The notes under the pieces were generated by a model. The model had not been told where the DNA came from, searched no databases, and saw only the letters and a list, made by a program, of their open reading frames with translations. Positions 24,822 through 38,300 of a stretch of 64,000 nucleotides of DNA are shown here, piece after piece (the first letter of the stretch is position 1; each line of letters opens with the position of its first letter). The stretch spans positions 29,461,021-29,525,020 of the forward strand of contig OX335642.1 of NCBI GenBank assembly GCA_946894095.1. Reading direction: 5' to 3'. The stretch is from Incurvaria masculella (taxonomy: Eukaryota; Arthropoda; Insecta; Lepidoptera; Incurvariidae). The position numbers and the translations under genes were made by a program.

Positions 24822-27800
24822 GTTTTGACCGTATAAAATAGAAAATTAATACAAAATAGCATAAATATAGTCTAATAAGAAGAAAAAGAGATGCAATCAT
24901 AAGTTCACTTCACTTTGCTCCCTCCGGACGAATAAATTGTCATACCTATTATTTTTTATCTTTCATAAAAGAACGTACGGATATGTGTGTAGAATCGACC
25001 GTGAAGCAAGAAAAAACTTTTTTCAATTTAATGTGTTCTCGCTTCACTCTCAATCCTTCATACACATGTAACACAAAGGATTTGACCATGTAACATAAAC
25101 ATTCTTACCTGTCCAATTGTAGGCTGCTATGACTAGTAGATAGAGACTCCGCATAGAGTCTCATTGAAGTCGTGATGGAATTGGTCGACCAGTAGACCAT
25201 AATGTTGTCCAACAGATCGGTCAACTGGTACTTCCTGGTGAGACCGCCATCGGGCAATTCGCGGAAATTGTTGTCAGTCCAGGTTGTGAACTTCTCAAGG
25301 ATGTAGGCGGCCAAGCCTGATGGTGAGTCGGAAAGTCCCACTCCTGTGAAAACAACGGCGCATCAGTTTACCGTGTAGGATTCATACACATACAAGATTA
25401 TTAACCGACTTATTTTCTTAATTTATTTCACCGATGAAGTAAGACGAAAGGATGAGGTACCAATTTCTTTGGTGACAGGCTTACCCATCATTATTACAAA
25501 AAAACTATATATAATATACGGGAATCCATATGTAAGAGTTATCATATAAGAATTAAAGTTGGCCTCCATGAGAAGAACCATTTATATAATGACAACCATA
25601 TATGGATTTTTTTATTTACCTACATACACCCAATCCATGGTCATCAAGGACTGTGTTTTTAATGATAATTTAAGTAGTATTAGTAAATAGTATTAGCTAC
25701 CTTTAAGTAATGACTGTGGTAATTATATAGTGTTTATACAATACCGTTTTGATAACGGTCAAATGTAAATAAATAAAAAATCATCTAACACACATAACAT
25801 CAGCGGGGGAACGCTGCATCAGTATTGGGGACAATGACAACAGTCCCAATGGATGATTTTTTTTATATTTAATTAAGTGTATTTTATGTTTGTTACTTAT
25901 GTTGCGTTTGTTTCATGAAACTGAATAAAGAGACACACATAGTTAGACCTAATTTTACCACATTCCTTGTTTCTATATTTTATAAATTTAATTAATACCG
26001 TCACTAACGGAGAGATGTTCAATATATTAATCACAATAATACTTCATCTTTTTCTTCAACGCTTCACACCAGGCATTAGTTTCGCGTATTTATGCCAGTG
26101 TCTAGTCAAAAGAAACCACGGTATAATCGAAAGGAATGAAATGAAGATGGTTTTTTTTTATTTCGCGTTGATTTAGTGAGTTTTTTTAAATGGTATTTGC
26201 ACAATCTCTTAATATCTGCATCAAATTGAACATTGATTGATTGGGATTTAAGCCACATTGAATCGCGCGATCGAATAGTATATTATCAATAATTTATAGT
26301 AATAGGCCTTTATAATAGGCCTTTCTTTGTTGCCTCACCATTGCTCACGGTGACACGAAAACTTTTAATTTATAACACACACACAACGTAAAAGGTGGTG
26401 GCTGAAAAACAGCGCCGCCTGTGAAGTTCCCTACCTCATGGGCAAATTTTTCGCTGAGCCTCCTAACCCATTCATACTCGTACAAAAACACTGTTAATTA
26501 TATTAATACTTTAAATACTTTAGTTTTTCTTTGCATTATTTCATTTCAATTCATAAGTACTAACTAACCTAACTAAATTTTAATTATCTTTAGTTCTTTA
26601 AAAAGAGTTTAAGATATTTTCATTTTCTGTAGGTCTCCCACATCTAAATTTACAAACATATAACTTCTTTTTAGCACGGGAGAATAACATACTTACCTAC
26701 TGTATCGGGTTTTGTAGCTTGTATATGCATGTATCCAGACTCCTCCAACAAGTGAGCATACCGCTTCAGCACCGGGTACATTCTGTCCTTGTATTTTTCT
26801 TCAACCACCCAGCACGGGCAAAGGGAGCCCAGCCATAGCTTCAAATTGAGTTTTCCAGACTGGACCAACATCATGTTGGAGTGGAATCCGAGGATCTCTG
26901 TTGGGAACAATGTGACCATGCTTGATCCGATGCCGGCTCCCCAGTCACCGCCTTGGACGAAGAACTTCTTGTGGCCGATGCGGTTCATCAGGTTTCTCAT
27001 CACTACTGAGACTTGAGCGCAGCCCAGGCCAGGTCGGACGGCTCCCTAAAATTGGTTAGCCTCTAGATAATTTATGTTTGAACTAGTAGGTACATTGAGA
27101 CTAGCGAGCAAGGATGGACGGGAGTAGCGATCTAAGCTTACTTAGCCACGAGTTAGAGGAAATGCACTGACTGTAGTTACTTCGCTTATGAATTTGAGGC
27201 GTGCAACGTTCGTGTCACTAAATAGCGTCCTGTGGAATTCTTACGAGCGCTTTCGTTGAAAGACGAGAACATTAGTAGTGAGCGAATTGTGAGCGTGGCT
27301 AAACTGCCCCGTACATTCGAGTTTCGGTTGCCAATTCCATCCTTAGCGCTGAGCATTATTATTAACCTAGCAAGAAGCCTTGAAAACGAAAACTATTATA
27401 TGGAACTCTAAGGGGTTTTCTTTTTTGGAATGTCATACTGCATGTTTTACGCGGCTCGTAGCTCAGGAGCGCGGGAAATTTCTGTCCATCCAGAGGTCAT
27501 GGGTTCGATCTCCGCCCCGTTCATGCACCACTTTATTTTTCTTTCTAATCCATAGTATACAATCCACGCGGGTTAAGCCCGACCGGTACCATCGCATTGG
27601 ACGACAATACGTCTGAAGCGGCAATGAAAAATTGTCCGTGTCTCTAGTACAATGCTCTCAAAGAGAAGGTCCTGGCATGCCACATAAATCCTTTGGGAAT
27701 TCGTTGTGTTTAAGTGCCTGGTACTAGCCAAATCGCAAAGTTAGACGAGGCACCCCAAGTTAACTAACTAAGTCTGACGATTATAAGTGTCATTCTTACA

Positions 27801-30800
27801 ATATATGATTCCTTGTCTAGGAATTGAATTATTTTCGTTAATGTATGTTTCCTTTTTCTATACAAAATACATTGCGGAAACGGTGTCCATTTCCGAACTT
27901 TTTTGACTAAATGTAGAAATCTAAAAGCAAATGGAATTTTTTGTTTATGCATATATTCTGTTTTTGCTTATATCTAGAAATCGAATTACTTTCAGATTTC
28001 TGATGAGAAAAATTAACTTTATTATTTTTATTATTATTTAAATAAATGACGGAATCAAAAAATATTAACAATCCATTATCAGTCTGGAGTTCTATTTGGA
28101 TTTGCTGATGCGTTTCACTACATCTTATTACATTTGTTAAAAGGTGTATTTGTATGGCGCGAGTAGTTGGCTAGTCCTAGCGCCTTAATATCATGGCAAT
28201 GGGTGTGGTATTAGCTATCCATGTCCAATTACACAGTGTCACTCGTCGCGTAAAGCTTTCTGGGTTTTAGTGTCTACTGAAATAATTTTAAGAAAATTTG
28301 AAACCCTCAATCGTTTCTGTAGAGTAAATAAATTGATAACGGACACCACATAACCCAGAAAAATATTAACAAAAAACTGACCGATGAAAATCCATATCCA
28401 GGTAGGCTGGGCACGATAACTTCGAACACGAAGTCAGATCCCTCTCTTGGCGTCGTCAATAGCGGGATGACCTCATAGAACTCCCGCACCGAGCCTGGCC
28501 AGCCGTGCAGCAGCAGGAGTGGGACCACCTTCACGCCTTTGGGAGCAACAGGCTTCACGTGGATGTAGTGGATGTCCAGACCCTGGATGTTTGTCTTGAA
28601 ATGGGGGAATTTATTGAAGAATGCCTCTCGCTCATGGAAGTTGTAGGAGTCGCGCCAGAAGTCGAGGACCCTCTCCAGATAATCCGAGTTGAATCCGTAG
28701 CGGAAACCAACGCCCTCTAGCGGGGGAACAAACTTGCGACGGTAACTGAGACGCTGTTTGAGGTCTTTTATCATCTGGAATCATAGGAAATGAATGGATG
28801 AATACAGTTTTGTGTCAGACATCAAATATTTTTATTAAAGTAAAGTATAACTTACTTTGTGTTTTGCGTTAATATCTCATAAAAGTTCTACATCACGCTT
28901 ACACATTTCTATCTAGATCCTTGCCTTTATGAGCACGGATATATTGAACTGGATCTAAAACTCCGACAATTTTTCATTGCCGCTTCGAACATATTTTCAT
29001 AAAATGCAATGGTACAAACCCGGGCGGCCTTAAACCCTACCTCCTAGTAGGGGAAGGAGTCCTACAGTTTTACATGGATTCCGAACCATGGAGCAAAATT
29101 CACTTGTCCAACTCAAAAAGAGAAATAAAGTGGCGCATAAACGGGACGAGCATTTGAACCCAGACCTCTGGTACGCCAGGGAAATCCCCGCGCCACTTTT
29201 AAATTACCCATGATTTCAATGTGTCCAAAGGTTTGCTTGTACGTTTTTCTAGATCTATATTTTACAGAAAAATATATTCTTGAATGAATAAAATCGGCCT
29301 TATTTAAGATTTAACCCCATCGCACTGACCAAAAATGTAGGATATTCGATAGTGTCACCTAGGAATAAGACCACGTTCAGCTTATGACTCACCTCTTCAG
29401 TGAACTCGATTCTGTAACCCCTAATAGATGTATCCTGTGAAGTCTTCGTCTGCTCTGGCCCCCACCATTGCTGAAGATCAAGCTGAGTGATCGGAACAGA
29501 GGAGGTTCGCGTGATCTTGTAGACGAAGTAGATCATGCCTCCTATCGACAAGGTTGTAAGGACTACTCTCGGGTTTAACCTGCAAGCAACATCGTGAAAT
29601 TATGGATGGATTGTAATAATTCCTGGAGAGATTTACTAAATCTAAAAACAAATACAGCTAGGATTATATTAGATGCTAAAGAAGGTATTTATGAATAAGT
29701 ATAACCTGAAGGTCCTAAGAGTAGTGGTGCAATACAAATAACAACGCATCATATTTGTGGTGGGTTACGCATGGTAACCTTCAACTTTCTGGTGAAATAT
29801 GAACCTTGCTATATGGTGAATATACTGCATATGAACTTTCATTTCAAAATATTAGTATGTCTTGCTGTTTATTTCAACTTACTTAACACAAATAGCTTTA
29901 ACAAATTCATAGGTTTTTTATTTAATTTTTTTACCGGGAAAATAAGGTCAGAGAGTACATAGTACACACACTGTACTTATTAATTTAATTATTGTGAACT
30001 GTATGCACCTAAAAAAAGCATTTAAATAGAAAAAAAATATGCCCAAAACAAAGGTGGAGGCGAGTTTGTGAGTTGGCCATAATGCCATGCATTCGTTGTT
30101 GAAAATAAAAAATTTTTAAAGAAATTTTCGTATATGTATCACATTTTCGTAACATATGGTTATGGTTGCATTTAGACTAACGATTTTGCCAGGCGAATGA
30201 ATGCATGTTAAACGCCAGATGGATGAATTTACGCATGATCCTTCTCTTTGGAACAGTGTTGATTATAGAGATGGAAGAGTTGATGGTTGGTTTATCGTCT
30301 AACGGCGCAATATATGATACAATTTTAGTACAATTTAAATTATTTAAATTATGGCATGATGAGGACAATATGCCAGTACCTCCCGGCGGGGAAAATAGTT
30401 AGTATTATTGATTAAAAATTGTCAAAATATATAAAACATAATTTAAAACATAAATATACATTTTTATATATTTTTTATTTTACCTATTTGTTGTTATAGA
30501 GGCAAATATATACACACTCTGTGAAAATTTCAGCTGCATACCTATTACGGTTCATGAGATACAGACCTGTGACAGACGGACGGACGGACAGCGGAGGCTT
30601 AGTAATAGGGTTCCGTTTTCACCCTTTGGGTACGGAACCCTAAAAACCACTGCGCTCAATGCGTCATGAGGTTTATAATTCTAGTTGACTATTTTAGTCA
30701 GGTAATTTCATGATTGAAATGTATAACGTACCTATCTCTCAGTCCCTCTTCCCAGATCGTAGATGTCGAGTACACCAATTGGTCATAGTGAAACCTCAGC

Positions 30801-30829
30801 ACGTCCATCGCTCGGACGCTGTCGAACAT
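23781..30829 (-). CDS. JHEH: Juvenile hormone epoxide hydrolase-like A
   Basis: Six exons on the minus strand, in coding order: 30829-30732, 29579-29393, 28774-28382, 27045-26697, 25343-25109, 23997-23781 (stop TGA). All have GT..AG introns and join in frame to 492 codons. It is an alpha/beta-hydrolase of the microsomal epoxide hydrolase family, which opens juvenile-hormone epoxide to the diol at the ER membrane. Visible features are an anchor helix at about residues 38-53, the family QQWWGP motif, oxyanion-hole HGWPG, nucleophile Asp in GGDWGA, tyrosines in SGYMHIQATKPDTVG and MRLY, the Glu of KYEIMYQP and the His of GGHFAAFE. The start codon lies in a separate exon (MFDSVRAMD..), giving about 30 residues before the anchor that typical ~460-residue JHEHs lack. 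All catalytic residues are present, so it is probably active. JH specificity against other epoxides cannot be read from sequence. Confidence 0.9.
24791..24814. repeat. (AT)n microsatellite
   Basis: About twelve AT dinucleotides in JHEH-A intron 5, with further AT-rich sequence on both sides. Confidence 0.85.
24992..25055. mobile_element. Short foldback remnant
   Basis: GAATCGACCGTGAAGC at the left is inverted, with changes, as GCTTCACTCTCAATC at the right. Same family as 21586-21758. Lies in JHEH-A intron 5. Confidence 0.4.
27449..27745 (+). repeat. tRNA-headed SINE
   Basis: The A-box-like CGTAGCTCAGGAGCG and B-box GGGTTCGATCTCC of a tRNA-derived head are clear. The body is internally deleted and joins GGTTAAGCCCG directly. 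It sits in JHEH-A intron 3, antisense to the gene. Confidence 0.75.
28185..28240 (+). repeat. SINE tail fragment
   Basis: Only the terminal block is present: TTAATATCATGGCAATGGGT then ATTAGCTATCCATGTCCA. Confidence 0.45.
28905..29195 (-). repeat. SINE, minus strand
   Basis: Shares a nearly identical body and the same 3' flank (AAATTACCCATGAT, then TTTGCTTGTACGTT) with the interrupted copy at 31545-32300. The two copies therefore come from a local duplication rather than two insertions. Lies in JHEH-A intron 2. Confidence 0.65.
30520..30650 (+). repeat. GACGGACG / TACGGAACCCTAAAA repeat
   Basis: Landmarks are AAAATTTCAGCTGC, CCTATTACGGTTCATGAGAT, GACGGACGGACGGAC and GGGTACGGAACCCTAAAA. Copies also lie at 38398-38570 (-) and, most complete, at 63148-63408 (+). 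Confidence 0.7.
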
Positions 30830-31544
30830 GGTTGATAACTCTGAAAATTTTGATAAATTTACCAGTCATCGCAAAGTTTCGAAACAATTAGCGAACCTAA
30901 TATTTATTTACTAAAACACAGGTGAAAAATGAATTAGTTCAGAAAACAGTTTAAAAAAATACAGTTCACGGACTGTATTCATGAAGTATTTTTCTTTACA
31001 TCTCACTTTCTTGAATTTATTTTTACTTGATTCACGGTCAATTGAACTACAGATTGAACATACCTATCAAGTAGCGTTGAAAAAAAAATTACTGAAAATT
31101 TATGTATCTAGCTGAGGCACCCAGCACCGGTCGGTTCAATGTGCTTTTAGACTGATGTCGGTGTTAATCTAAGTTTTACACTATCTATGTTCTAATATTC
31201 ATTCAAATCTGTTTAGTCGTTTTTGCATGACTGAGTAACAAACATCCAAAGACACAAACTTTCATGGTTATAATATTAGTAGGTTACCACATCTACTGTT
31301 ATGATGATGACTAATATCAAACTCATGGGAACTAGGATCTACAGCTTATCTCGGAATCAGAACAACGATCAAATCCTCTACACACTTATTACGACATTTA
31401 CGGGAAGAAATGCAGTGTGACCACGTATATTATTAGTGCAGGAACCCACAAAGCACAAAAAACCCTTATTTGGCATTTCCCCGACACATACTTTTGTAAT
31501 CTTGGAAGTCAAATAAACAGAGGACTGTAGAAGTATGTAACATT
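30830..31544. other. 5' flank of JHEH-A
   Basis: AT-rich, no exon recognised. A degraded copy of the GAATCGACCGTGA foldback family lies around 30965-31055. Confidence 0.4.
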
Positions 31545-32300
31545 ATTTTTATGCAACCTGACATGGTTGGCTAGTACCACACATTTACCGTTATCATATT
31601 ATCCCAATACATCACATTATTGAAGGAATAAGGTGCCATGCCAGGACCTTGCCTTTAAGAGCACGGTTATATTGAACTGGATCTAAAACTCCGACAATTT
31701 TTCATTACCGCTTCGAACATATTTTCATAAAATGCAATGGTACAAACCCGGGCGGCCTTAAATCCTACCTCCTAGTAGGGGAAGGAGACCTACAGTTTTA
31801 CATGGATTCCGAACCATGGAGCAGCTCGCATTCGTGACGAAATTCACTTGTCCAACTCAAAAAGAGAAATAAAGTGGCGCATGAACGGGACGAGCATTTG
31901 AACCCAGAGTGGGCAGTCTGAGTTCTCACCGAAATTGGCGTTTACGGCAAACCGATCGACTGGCGTTTTCTCCAAACTCCATACAAGTTTTTACTAGATA
32001 TTCTGTGGTTTTACTTCTTCAAGCTGTCAAAGTCAAACGCGGACTTCCGATTTGTATGAATACGCGGAGTGGACGTAAACGGCAACGTCGACGTATTTAC
32101 GGCAACGTTGAGTAAGCTGTCAAATCAAGCTCGGACTCGCAAATGTTAGTTCGCTTAACGCCCGCTGCGCGCGCTCATCAATTTCTCCATACATTTGAAA
32201 ACGCCAGTCGATCGGTTTGCCGTAACGCCAATTTAGGTGACAACTTAGACTACCGGCTCAGACCTCTGGTACGACAGGGAAATCCCCGCGCCACTCTTAA
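31545..32300 (-). repeat. SINE interrupted by a MITE
   Basis: The SINE runs from its tail (31545) to 31908, then resumes at 32259 with CCTCTGGTACGACAGGGAAA. The uninterrupted local copy at 28905-29195 reads straight across the same point (CCCAGACCTCTGG), which proves the interruption. Confidence 0.8.
31909..32258. mobile_element. 350-bp MITE with ~60-bp inverted ends
   Basis: Flanked by CAGA at 31905-31908 and 32259-32262. The inverted ends share TTGGCGTTTACGGCAAACCG (left) against TTGGCGTTACGGCAAACCG (right, reverse complement), then GATCGACTGGCGTTTTC. There is no transposase. Superfamily unknown. Confidence 0.8.
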
Positions 32301-32879
32301 ATTACCCATGATGTTTGCTTGTACGTTACATTCGTAAAAATTGATTGATGTCGGCTTCACAACAAACACAATGCAATGAGGATAGACTATGATAGAGAAT
32401 ACGGTGCACGGTGGAAGTACTAAGAATGTTTGTCATTTTATAATAATTAAAGAACATGTAATGCTATCATATTTGATAAATTTACCTCGTTATCAGAAGT
32501 CACTGAACAGATGTATCTGATGCAACCAACACTTGTGGACTCCTCGATAAGCGAGCACAGAATGGTTGCTTATGCAATTTGTGTAGCAACCGGACTGGCT
32601 GGTTCATAATGATAGGACGAAATGTGTTAAGTCACGCTTACGAGGAAAACATTGGGAAAATTATTTTTGACTTTACACATACTTCTTCTATATCTATTAT
32701 TTGATAAATGTGAATATATTAACTATTAACTCGTCCTAAGTATATCTCCTTACAAATATACATATCTAGCTTACTTACATTGACCGTTTGTAAACGAAGA
32801 AAACCAATCTGCATACACAAATTAATTCACTTCATATATTAGACAAGGCAAAAAATTAAGAACTTTCGACTTTTCTTTT

Positions 32880-33296
32880 TATTTTTTTATTCGACCTGAC
32901 ATGGATGGCTAATACCACACAACTACCGTTATGATATTAGCTCAATACACCAGTTTCCCGAAGGAATTTGGTGCCATCCCAGGACCTTCCCTTTATGAGC
33001 ACGGCTACATTGAACTGGAAAGCAAAACACGGACATTTTTTTTTCCTTGCCGCTTCGACCATCTTTTCATCCAATGCGATGGTACCAACCCGGGCGGGCT
33101 TAAGCCCTACCACCTAGTAGGGGAAGGGGACCTACAGTTTTACATGGATTCCGAACCATGGAGCAGCTCGCATTCGTGATGAAATGTACTTATCGAACTC
33201 GGAAAGAGAAAGACAGTGGTGCATGTCGGTATTGAACCCAGGTCTCTGGTACGCTAGGCCAGTCCCCGCGCCACTTGGCTACGAGCCGCTCAAAAG
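32880..33296 (-). repeat. Full-length tRNA-headed SINE
   Basis: On the minus strand the head contains GCGGCTCGTAGCCAAGTGGC and a B-box ATTGAACCCA in reverse orientation. The body and a tail ending near the T-run at 32875 follow. Ends are well preserved, so this is a relatively young copy. Confidence 0.75.
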
Positions 33297-33519
33297 ACGG
33301 TGTCTGATGCCTGCGTTCCCGTTTCACGTCAAGCGATGGTAGAAATGGGTGCAGCTGTGAAGAGCATTCTCCATAGCACAGACGACCTATTTAACACCAA
33401 CATCCCTTCCGAGTTAAAGGGCCACTAAATTCTGAGATACCATGAAGTCATCGATGTCGATGAGAGCTAATATATAAGTAGGGCATTTAATTGAACCGTC
33501 CCATAGATGCGAATATTAC

Positions 33520-33927
33520 TACTCGCAAGATCTTATCTGCGGCTTGTAATAATAATTTTACACTATTTGACAAAGCCTCTTTACAGCTGCCACTATTGTT
33601 TCCTTGAATGTAACCTATTTTTTTAATCATTGACAAAGCCTATTTACAGCTGACGATGTTAAAATGTTAGTCTACCACCAATGAGTCGATCTCTTTCCAT
33701 TGGACAATCTAATAATTAATGTATTCTTTTTTATCTGACTCTCTATTTATGAGAAAGCTGATAATGAAAGTAAAACTTTATAATAATAGACATGTTTATA
33801 TGATCTGAGATGTATAGTAGTAGTGATCTAGTGTAAAAAGTTGTATGTTACTTCTTGCAACCATCTGACGTATCTGAGTGTATGTAATGTACCTGAATAA
33901 AAATGAAATGAAATGAAATGAAAAAGT
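33520..33927 (+). repeat. Retroelement 3' end with (GAAAT)n tail
   Basis: The sequence ends in ATAAAAATGAAATGAAATG and four GAAAT units at 33905-33927, the tail type of a non-LTR element. Its start region (CTCGCAAGATCTTATCTGCG) resembles the first bases of the window. No coding part was seen. Confidence 0.45.
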
Positions 33928-33989
33928 AGAGGAGGACTTTATTGCTGCCTGACGTGAAATACTAAGGGAGGAGTAGGGAAGGATTAGGG

Positions 33990-34380
33990 AGGAAGTAATG
34001 AAGTTCCATATAATCGTGCTTGCCTGTTTCTTCAGTCAAATTAAGAAATATTTTCCCAAAAAGCACATTAAATTAATTACCTGGGAGCTATGTCTGTAAG
34101 TTTTTGTATGTTTGATAACTTAACTTATATCTTAGCTCCATATAGGCTAGGTTATACAACTCGATTAATTTAAAATTTAGTTATTACATTATTATTGCCT
34201 CAAAATGCATTCATTTAAGTGTATTGTGAAACGAAACTTAGGTTGGACGGGATTGGAAATTGAAGATGTGTTGTTCAGGTTTATTTTTATATAATAATCT
34301 GTTAATTTCTTATCCATGCGCTCTTATCTCATACGGGATATAAAGCTGATAATAGAGGTTATTCAATACCGTCGATATAT
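33990..34380. repeat. Second copy of the JHEH-C upstream foldback family
   Basis: Shares GCCTGTTTCTTCAGT, GCACATTAAAT, GAGCTATG and TTGATAACT with 42740-42845 inside the element at 42482-43311. Boundaries are uncertain. Confidence 0.4.
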
Positions 34381-34848
34381 TAAGTAGACAAAAATGTATC
34401 TTCAAAAAGGGTTAAGATTTTCTTTAAAATTTATTAGAGAGATCAAACCCTAAATTTTTTTGGCTACAATTTAAATACTCCATGATTCCAACGAACTTAT
34501 GAATATGTTCCTGAGTGAATACTAAAATACATTTTGAAACTAGATATCATATTTTTTTTATTTCCAAATTTCAGAAAACGGAGAACTATGAATAAAATGA
34601 ACTATATACTTGCAAAGAAAATAATGCAAAAGTAAAGAAATTTCACCTAAAGAATGATGTACCCATCTTTCGTGTCGGCCCATACAAAAACATTTCATTA
34701 TGCCAACAGCATTATCTAACATATTTTGGTGAAATCGTAACATCAAACTATAATCTTTAAAGAGAAGTACTTATTCGTGTTTCGTTATGACCATAAAAGA
34801 AAACCCCTAGTGACGTTTCTAAAATATATATTCGAATGATCAACTTAA

Positions 34849-35210
34849 GGCTGTTCCGACCCATATAAAGTTGTTTGCACACATAACGCAAAAAGTATTG
34901 CACTTTAAGCCACGAATTAATAATAAAAGGTTAATATAGTCATATTACTTGCAGCGAAAACAATTTCACAATTTCAGGAATATTGGTTTTGTTACAATTT
35001 ATTTAAATACGATTTTTATTTAACAGCGCCATCTAACGATGTAAAACTTCTAATCGGCAATTACAACGAAACCATTAAACCTGAAATTGTGAATATGTTT
35101 TCGCCGCAACTACTATGGCTATATTTAATATTTTTGACGAATTCGTGCCTTAAAGTGCAATACTTTTTGCGTTCTGTGTAAAAAAAATCATTGTATGGGT
35201 CGGAACATCC
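34849..35210. mobile_element. 362-bp foldback MITE with TTAA target duplication
   Basis: TTAA flanks at 34845-34848 and 35211-35214. Inverted ends begin GGCTGTTCCGACCCAT on the left and GGATGTTCCGACCCAT on the right. Complementarity continues through AACGCAAAAAGTATTGCACT and CACAATTTCAGG, so each arm is well over 100 bases. No coding frame. Confidence 0.85.
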
Positions 35211-35385
35211 TTAAGTTGTAGCAAGTAGAAAACATCAAGGCAAAAGCCGACGCACCCACTTATAGTACCACTATAACTGAAAAGGTAACTGAAATGACAA
35301 ATAACATTTGCTTAACTAAGAATGATCTCATGTTCTTTATTTATTGGGAAAATTTGTTCTCAAGTATATATTTATATCGTACATA

Positions 35386-38300
35386 TCAGAAGTTCCTCAA
35401 ATTGAACTCCTGAAATTTAGCAACCGCATTAAAAACTTCGTTGGCCAGCAGCTCGGGCATTTCGAAAGCAGCAAAGTGTCCTCCGCCGTCGATTGTGGTG
35501 GAGCCCAGAAGGTTGTTAAACTTGGAGCGTAGGAATTGGTCGGGCTGGTAGAATATCTCGTACTTCGTCTTGAGAGCCCAACAAGGCACTGGTGTGGGGA
35601 CACTGCAATAAAGAATAATCTTGAAGAACTGACGACACGAATGTAAAGCTGCCTGGCTACAGTTTGAAGAGTATTTCGAACCAAATTGTAAGTAATTTGA
35701 ATATATTTATGCTTGCGTTATTATTGTTGTTAATGCAGAAGTTAAAAATTTTGGAACACCGCTATTCACTTCGTCGAGCAATACGCAGAGAAAACTTAAG
35801 AGGCTCCGATCCGTTCATCACTACTATTTTCTTTTATCTTAACGCTTAAGTTCAATTTTTATTTCATATGAAATATCACGTATTTATTTATATTTCAATA
35901 CATTTTGCTGCAGAAAAAGATTAAACTCACTATTCCAAATGCAGTCCCCTTTGCTTGTGAGACATGGATTCGGCATAAAGTCTCATGGATGTTGTAATGG
36001 AGTTGGTGGACCAGTATACCATTATGTTGTCCAACAGATCAGTCAACTGGTACTTCCTGGTGAGACCGCCGTCGGGTAAATCGCGGAAGTTGTTGTCAGT
36101 CCAGGTCGAAAACTTCTCAAGGATGTAGACGGCCAGACCAGCGGGGGAGTCAGACAGACCCACTCCTGTAAACGTAATTTTTTTATGCAATCATAAATCA
36201 ATGGATTCGATCCTAATCCAGTTATTGAGAATTGGAGGAGTTTAAAAATAATGTAATCTCATTGATAACAACTACTTTGCTCGTAGTCATCACGTAAACA
36301 CAAGATATCACAGACCTAGAACAAGTTAAAAGTACGCAGGCATTACCATTAGGTTACGGACCTTCTATGATATATGCTAAAATCCGTTACATTCCGATTG
36401 ACCGTTCCGTTAATATTGTGAAAGTACATCAAACTAACAGATCATTAATTCTATGAACGTATTACGGAGCATGGTTATTTCTCCTATTTTCATTTTATTT
36501 ATTTATTCATCTCCTGTTAGTCAAACTACACTAAGTCAAGTCACAATTTGATTAATCCGCGGATTCGATCAACTCGGTGAAGAAAAACCCGCAAAGAAAC
36601 TTCACTGGTCTATAAGTTATGTTTTTTTTTCGGCCACATTTAAGATATAACACAATTATGATTTCATACTTAAATGCTACTGCCAAACTTATATTTTTGG
36701 TAGAACGATCTAAGGCAAAGAAATAAGAACTACGGGGAAACAACAAAATACAATGTGAAAAGTCTTAAATTATTAAATACTTAACCTAATAACCTAGTTA
36801 ATAATTATACATATTTAGTATTTTTTGAGTCACCTTACCTACTGTGTCAGGTTTCGTAGCTTGAATGTGCATGTATCCCATCTCTTCCATGAGCTGGGCA
36901 TATTTCGCCAGGACGGGGTACATCCTGTCTTTATATTTCTCTTCCACGACGCAAGATGGACGAAGGGATCCCAGCCATAGCTTTAGGTGATTTCTGCCAG
37001 AGTTCACCACCATCATATTTGAATGGAACCCAAGGATCTCAAAAGGGAATAGTGTGACCATATTTGATCCAATCACTGCTCCCCAGTCACCACCTTGGAC
37101 GAAGAACTTCTTGTGACCAATTCTGTTCATTAAATTTCTCATCACTACAGCCACTTGTGCTGGACCAAGACCTGGTCGTACGGCTGCCTGGAAAATGTAT
37201 GAGAGGCAGTTTTTCATAGTTGTAAGGTTAAAAAAAATAACAATGCAGATATCGCGAATAAATTGGCCTAGTTCCTTTTCATGTGTTGAGACAAAATCTG
37301 GTGTTAGATATGATAAAATAATTGTCTAATAATCATTGCACATCAACCGCCGCCATTTTCTCTATTAGGTTTTTTTCGAATTGGGTTCATAAGACTTGGT
37401 ACTAGAAACACCGCGGTCCGCCATTGAGCCAAGCAGCATTTATTTAACCAGCTGAAAAAAGTTCAATACTTTCAACAAGTTCCTAGTAAGTAAGATGGCA
37501 ATTGCGTTTCCATTTTTAATTATTTTACTAGGCGTTTTTTAGAAGACAATTTGTATCTCTGAACGTTATACCTATAATTGGAAATTCACCATGTAAAAAA
37601 TATTAACCATCAAGCAAACTCAATTTTTGATAATTACATTAGACCTTAAAGTTTGATTATTACAACACAACACAAAGTAGTGTTGTTTTTTTATTTTAAA
37701 ATAGATTTTAAAATGGTCATGGAACAAACGGTGAGGGATGATTTTATCATTTTAACACTTAAAAACATGTAAATCAATTTCATCTGGTTCAGGCTAACAT
37801 AATAAAAAGTTAAACAAAACATTATTGAAATTGAATGACCTAATTGAGTTAATAAAGTACTTACCGAAGAGAATCCATATCCAGGCAGACTGGGTACGAC
37901 CACTTCAAATACGATTTCATGTCCCTTCCTCTGCGTCGTAAGAAGCGGGATTATCTCATAGAACTCCCTCACAGACCCTGGCCAGCCGTGCAGCATCAGC
38001 AGCGGAACCACCTTCACGCCCTTGGTTGCAGCAGGCTTCACGTGGATGTAGTGGATGTCGAGACCCTGGATGTTGGTCTTGAAATGGGGGAATTGATTGA
38101 AAAAGGCCTCTCGCTCCTGGAAGTTGTAGGAGTCGCGCCAGAAATCGAGGACTTGATCGATGTAGTCGGAGTTGAAGCCGTAGCGGAAACCGACGCCCTC
38201 TAGCGGGGGAACGAATTTGCGACGGAGACTGAGGCGTTTTCTGAGGTCTTGTATCATCTGCAAGGGAAAGGCAAACATTTAGCATGATTATAGGTAAATA

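Noticed and set aside
27449..27540. tRNA gene (A-box and B-box present)
   Set aside because: The tRNA-like part runs into the SINE body, and the same head recurs at 8265, 32880 and 43688. No full cloverleaf.
30205..30402. 65-codon frame in JHEH-A intron 1
   Set aside because: AT-rich and without family resemblance; an overlapping opposite-strand frame of similar length shows the openness is compositional.
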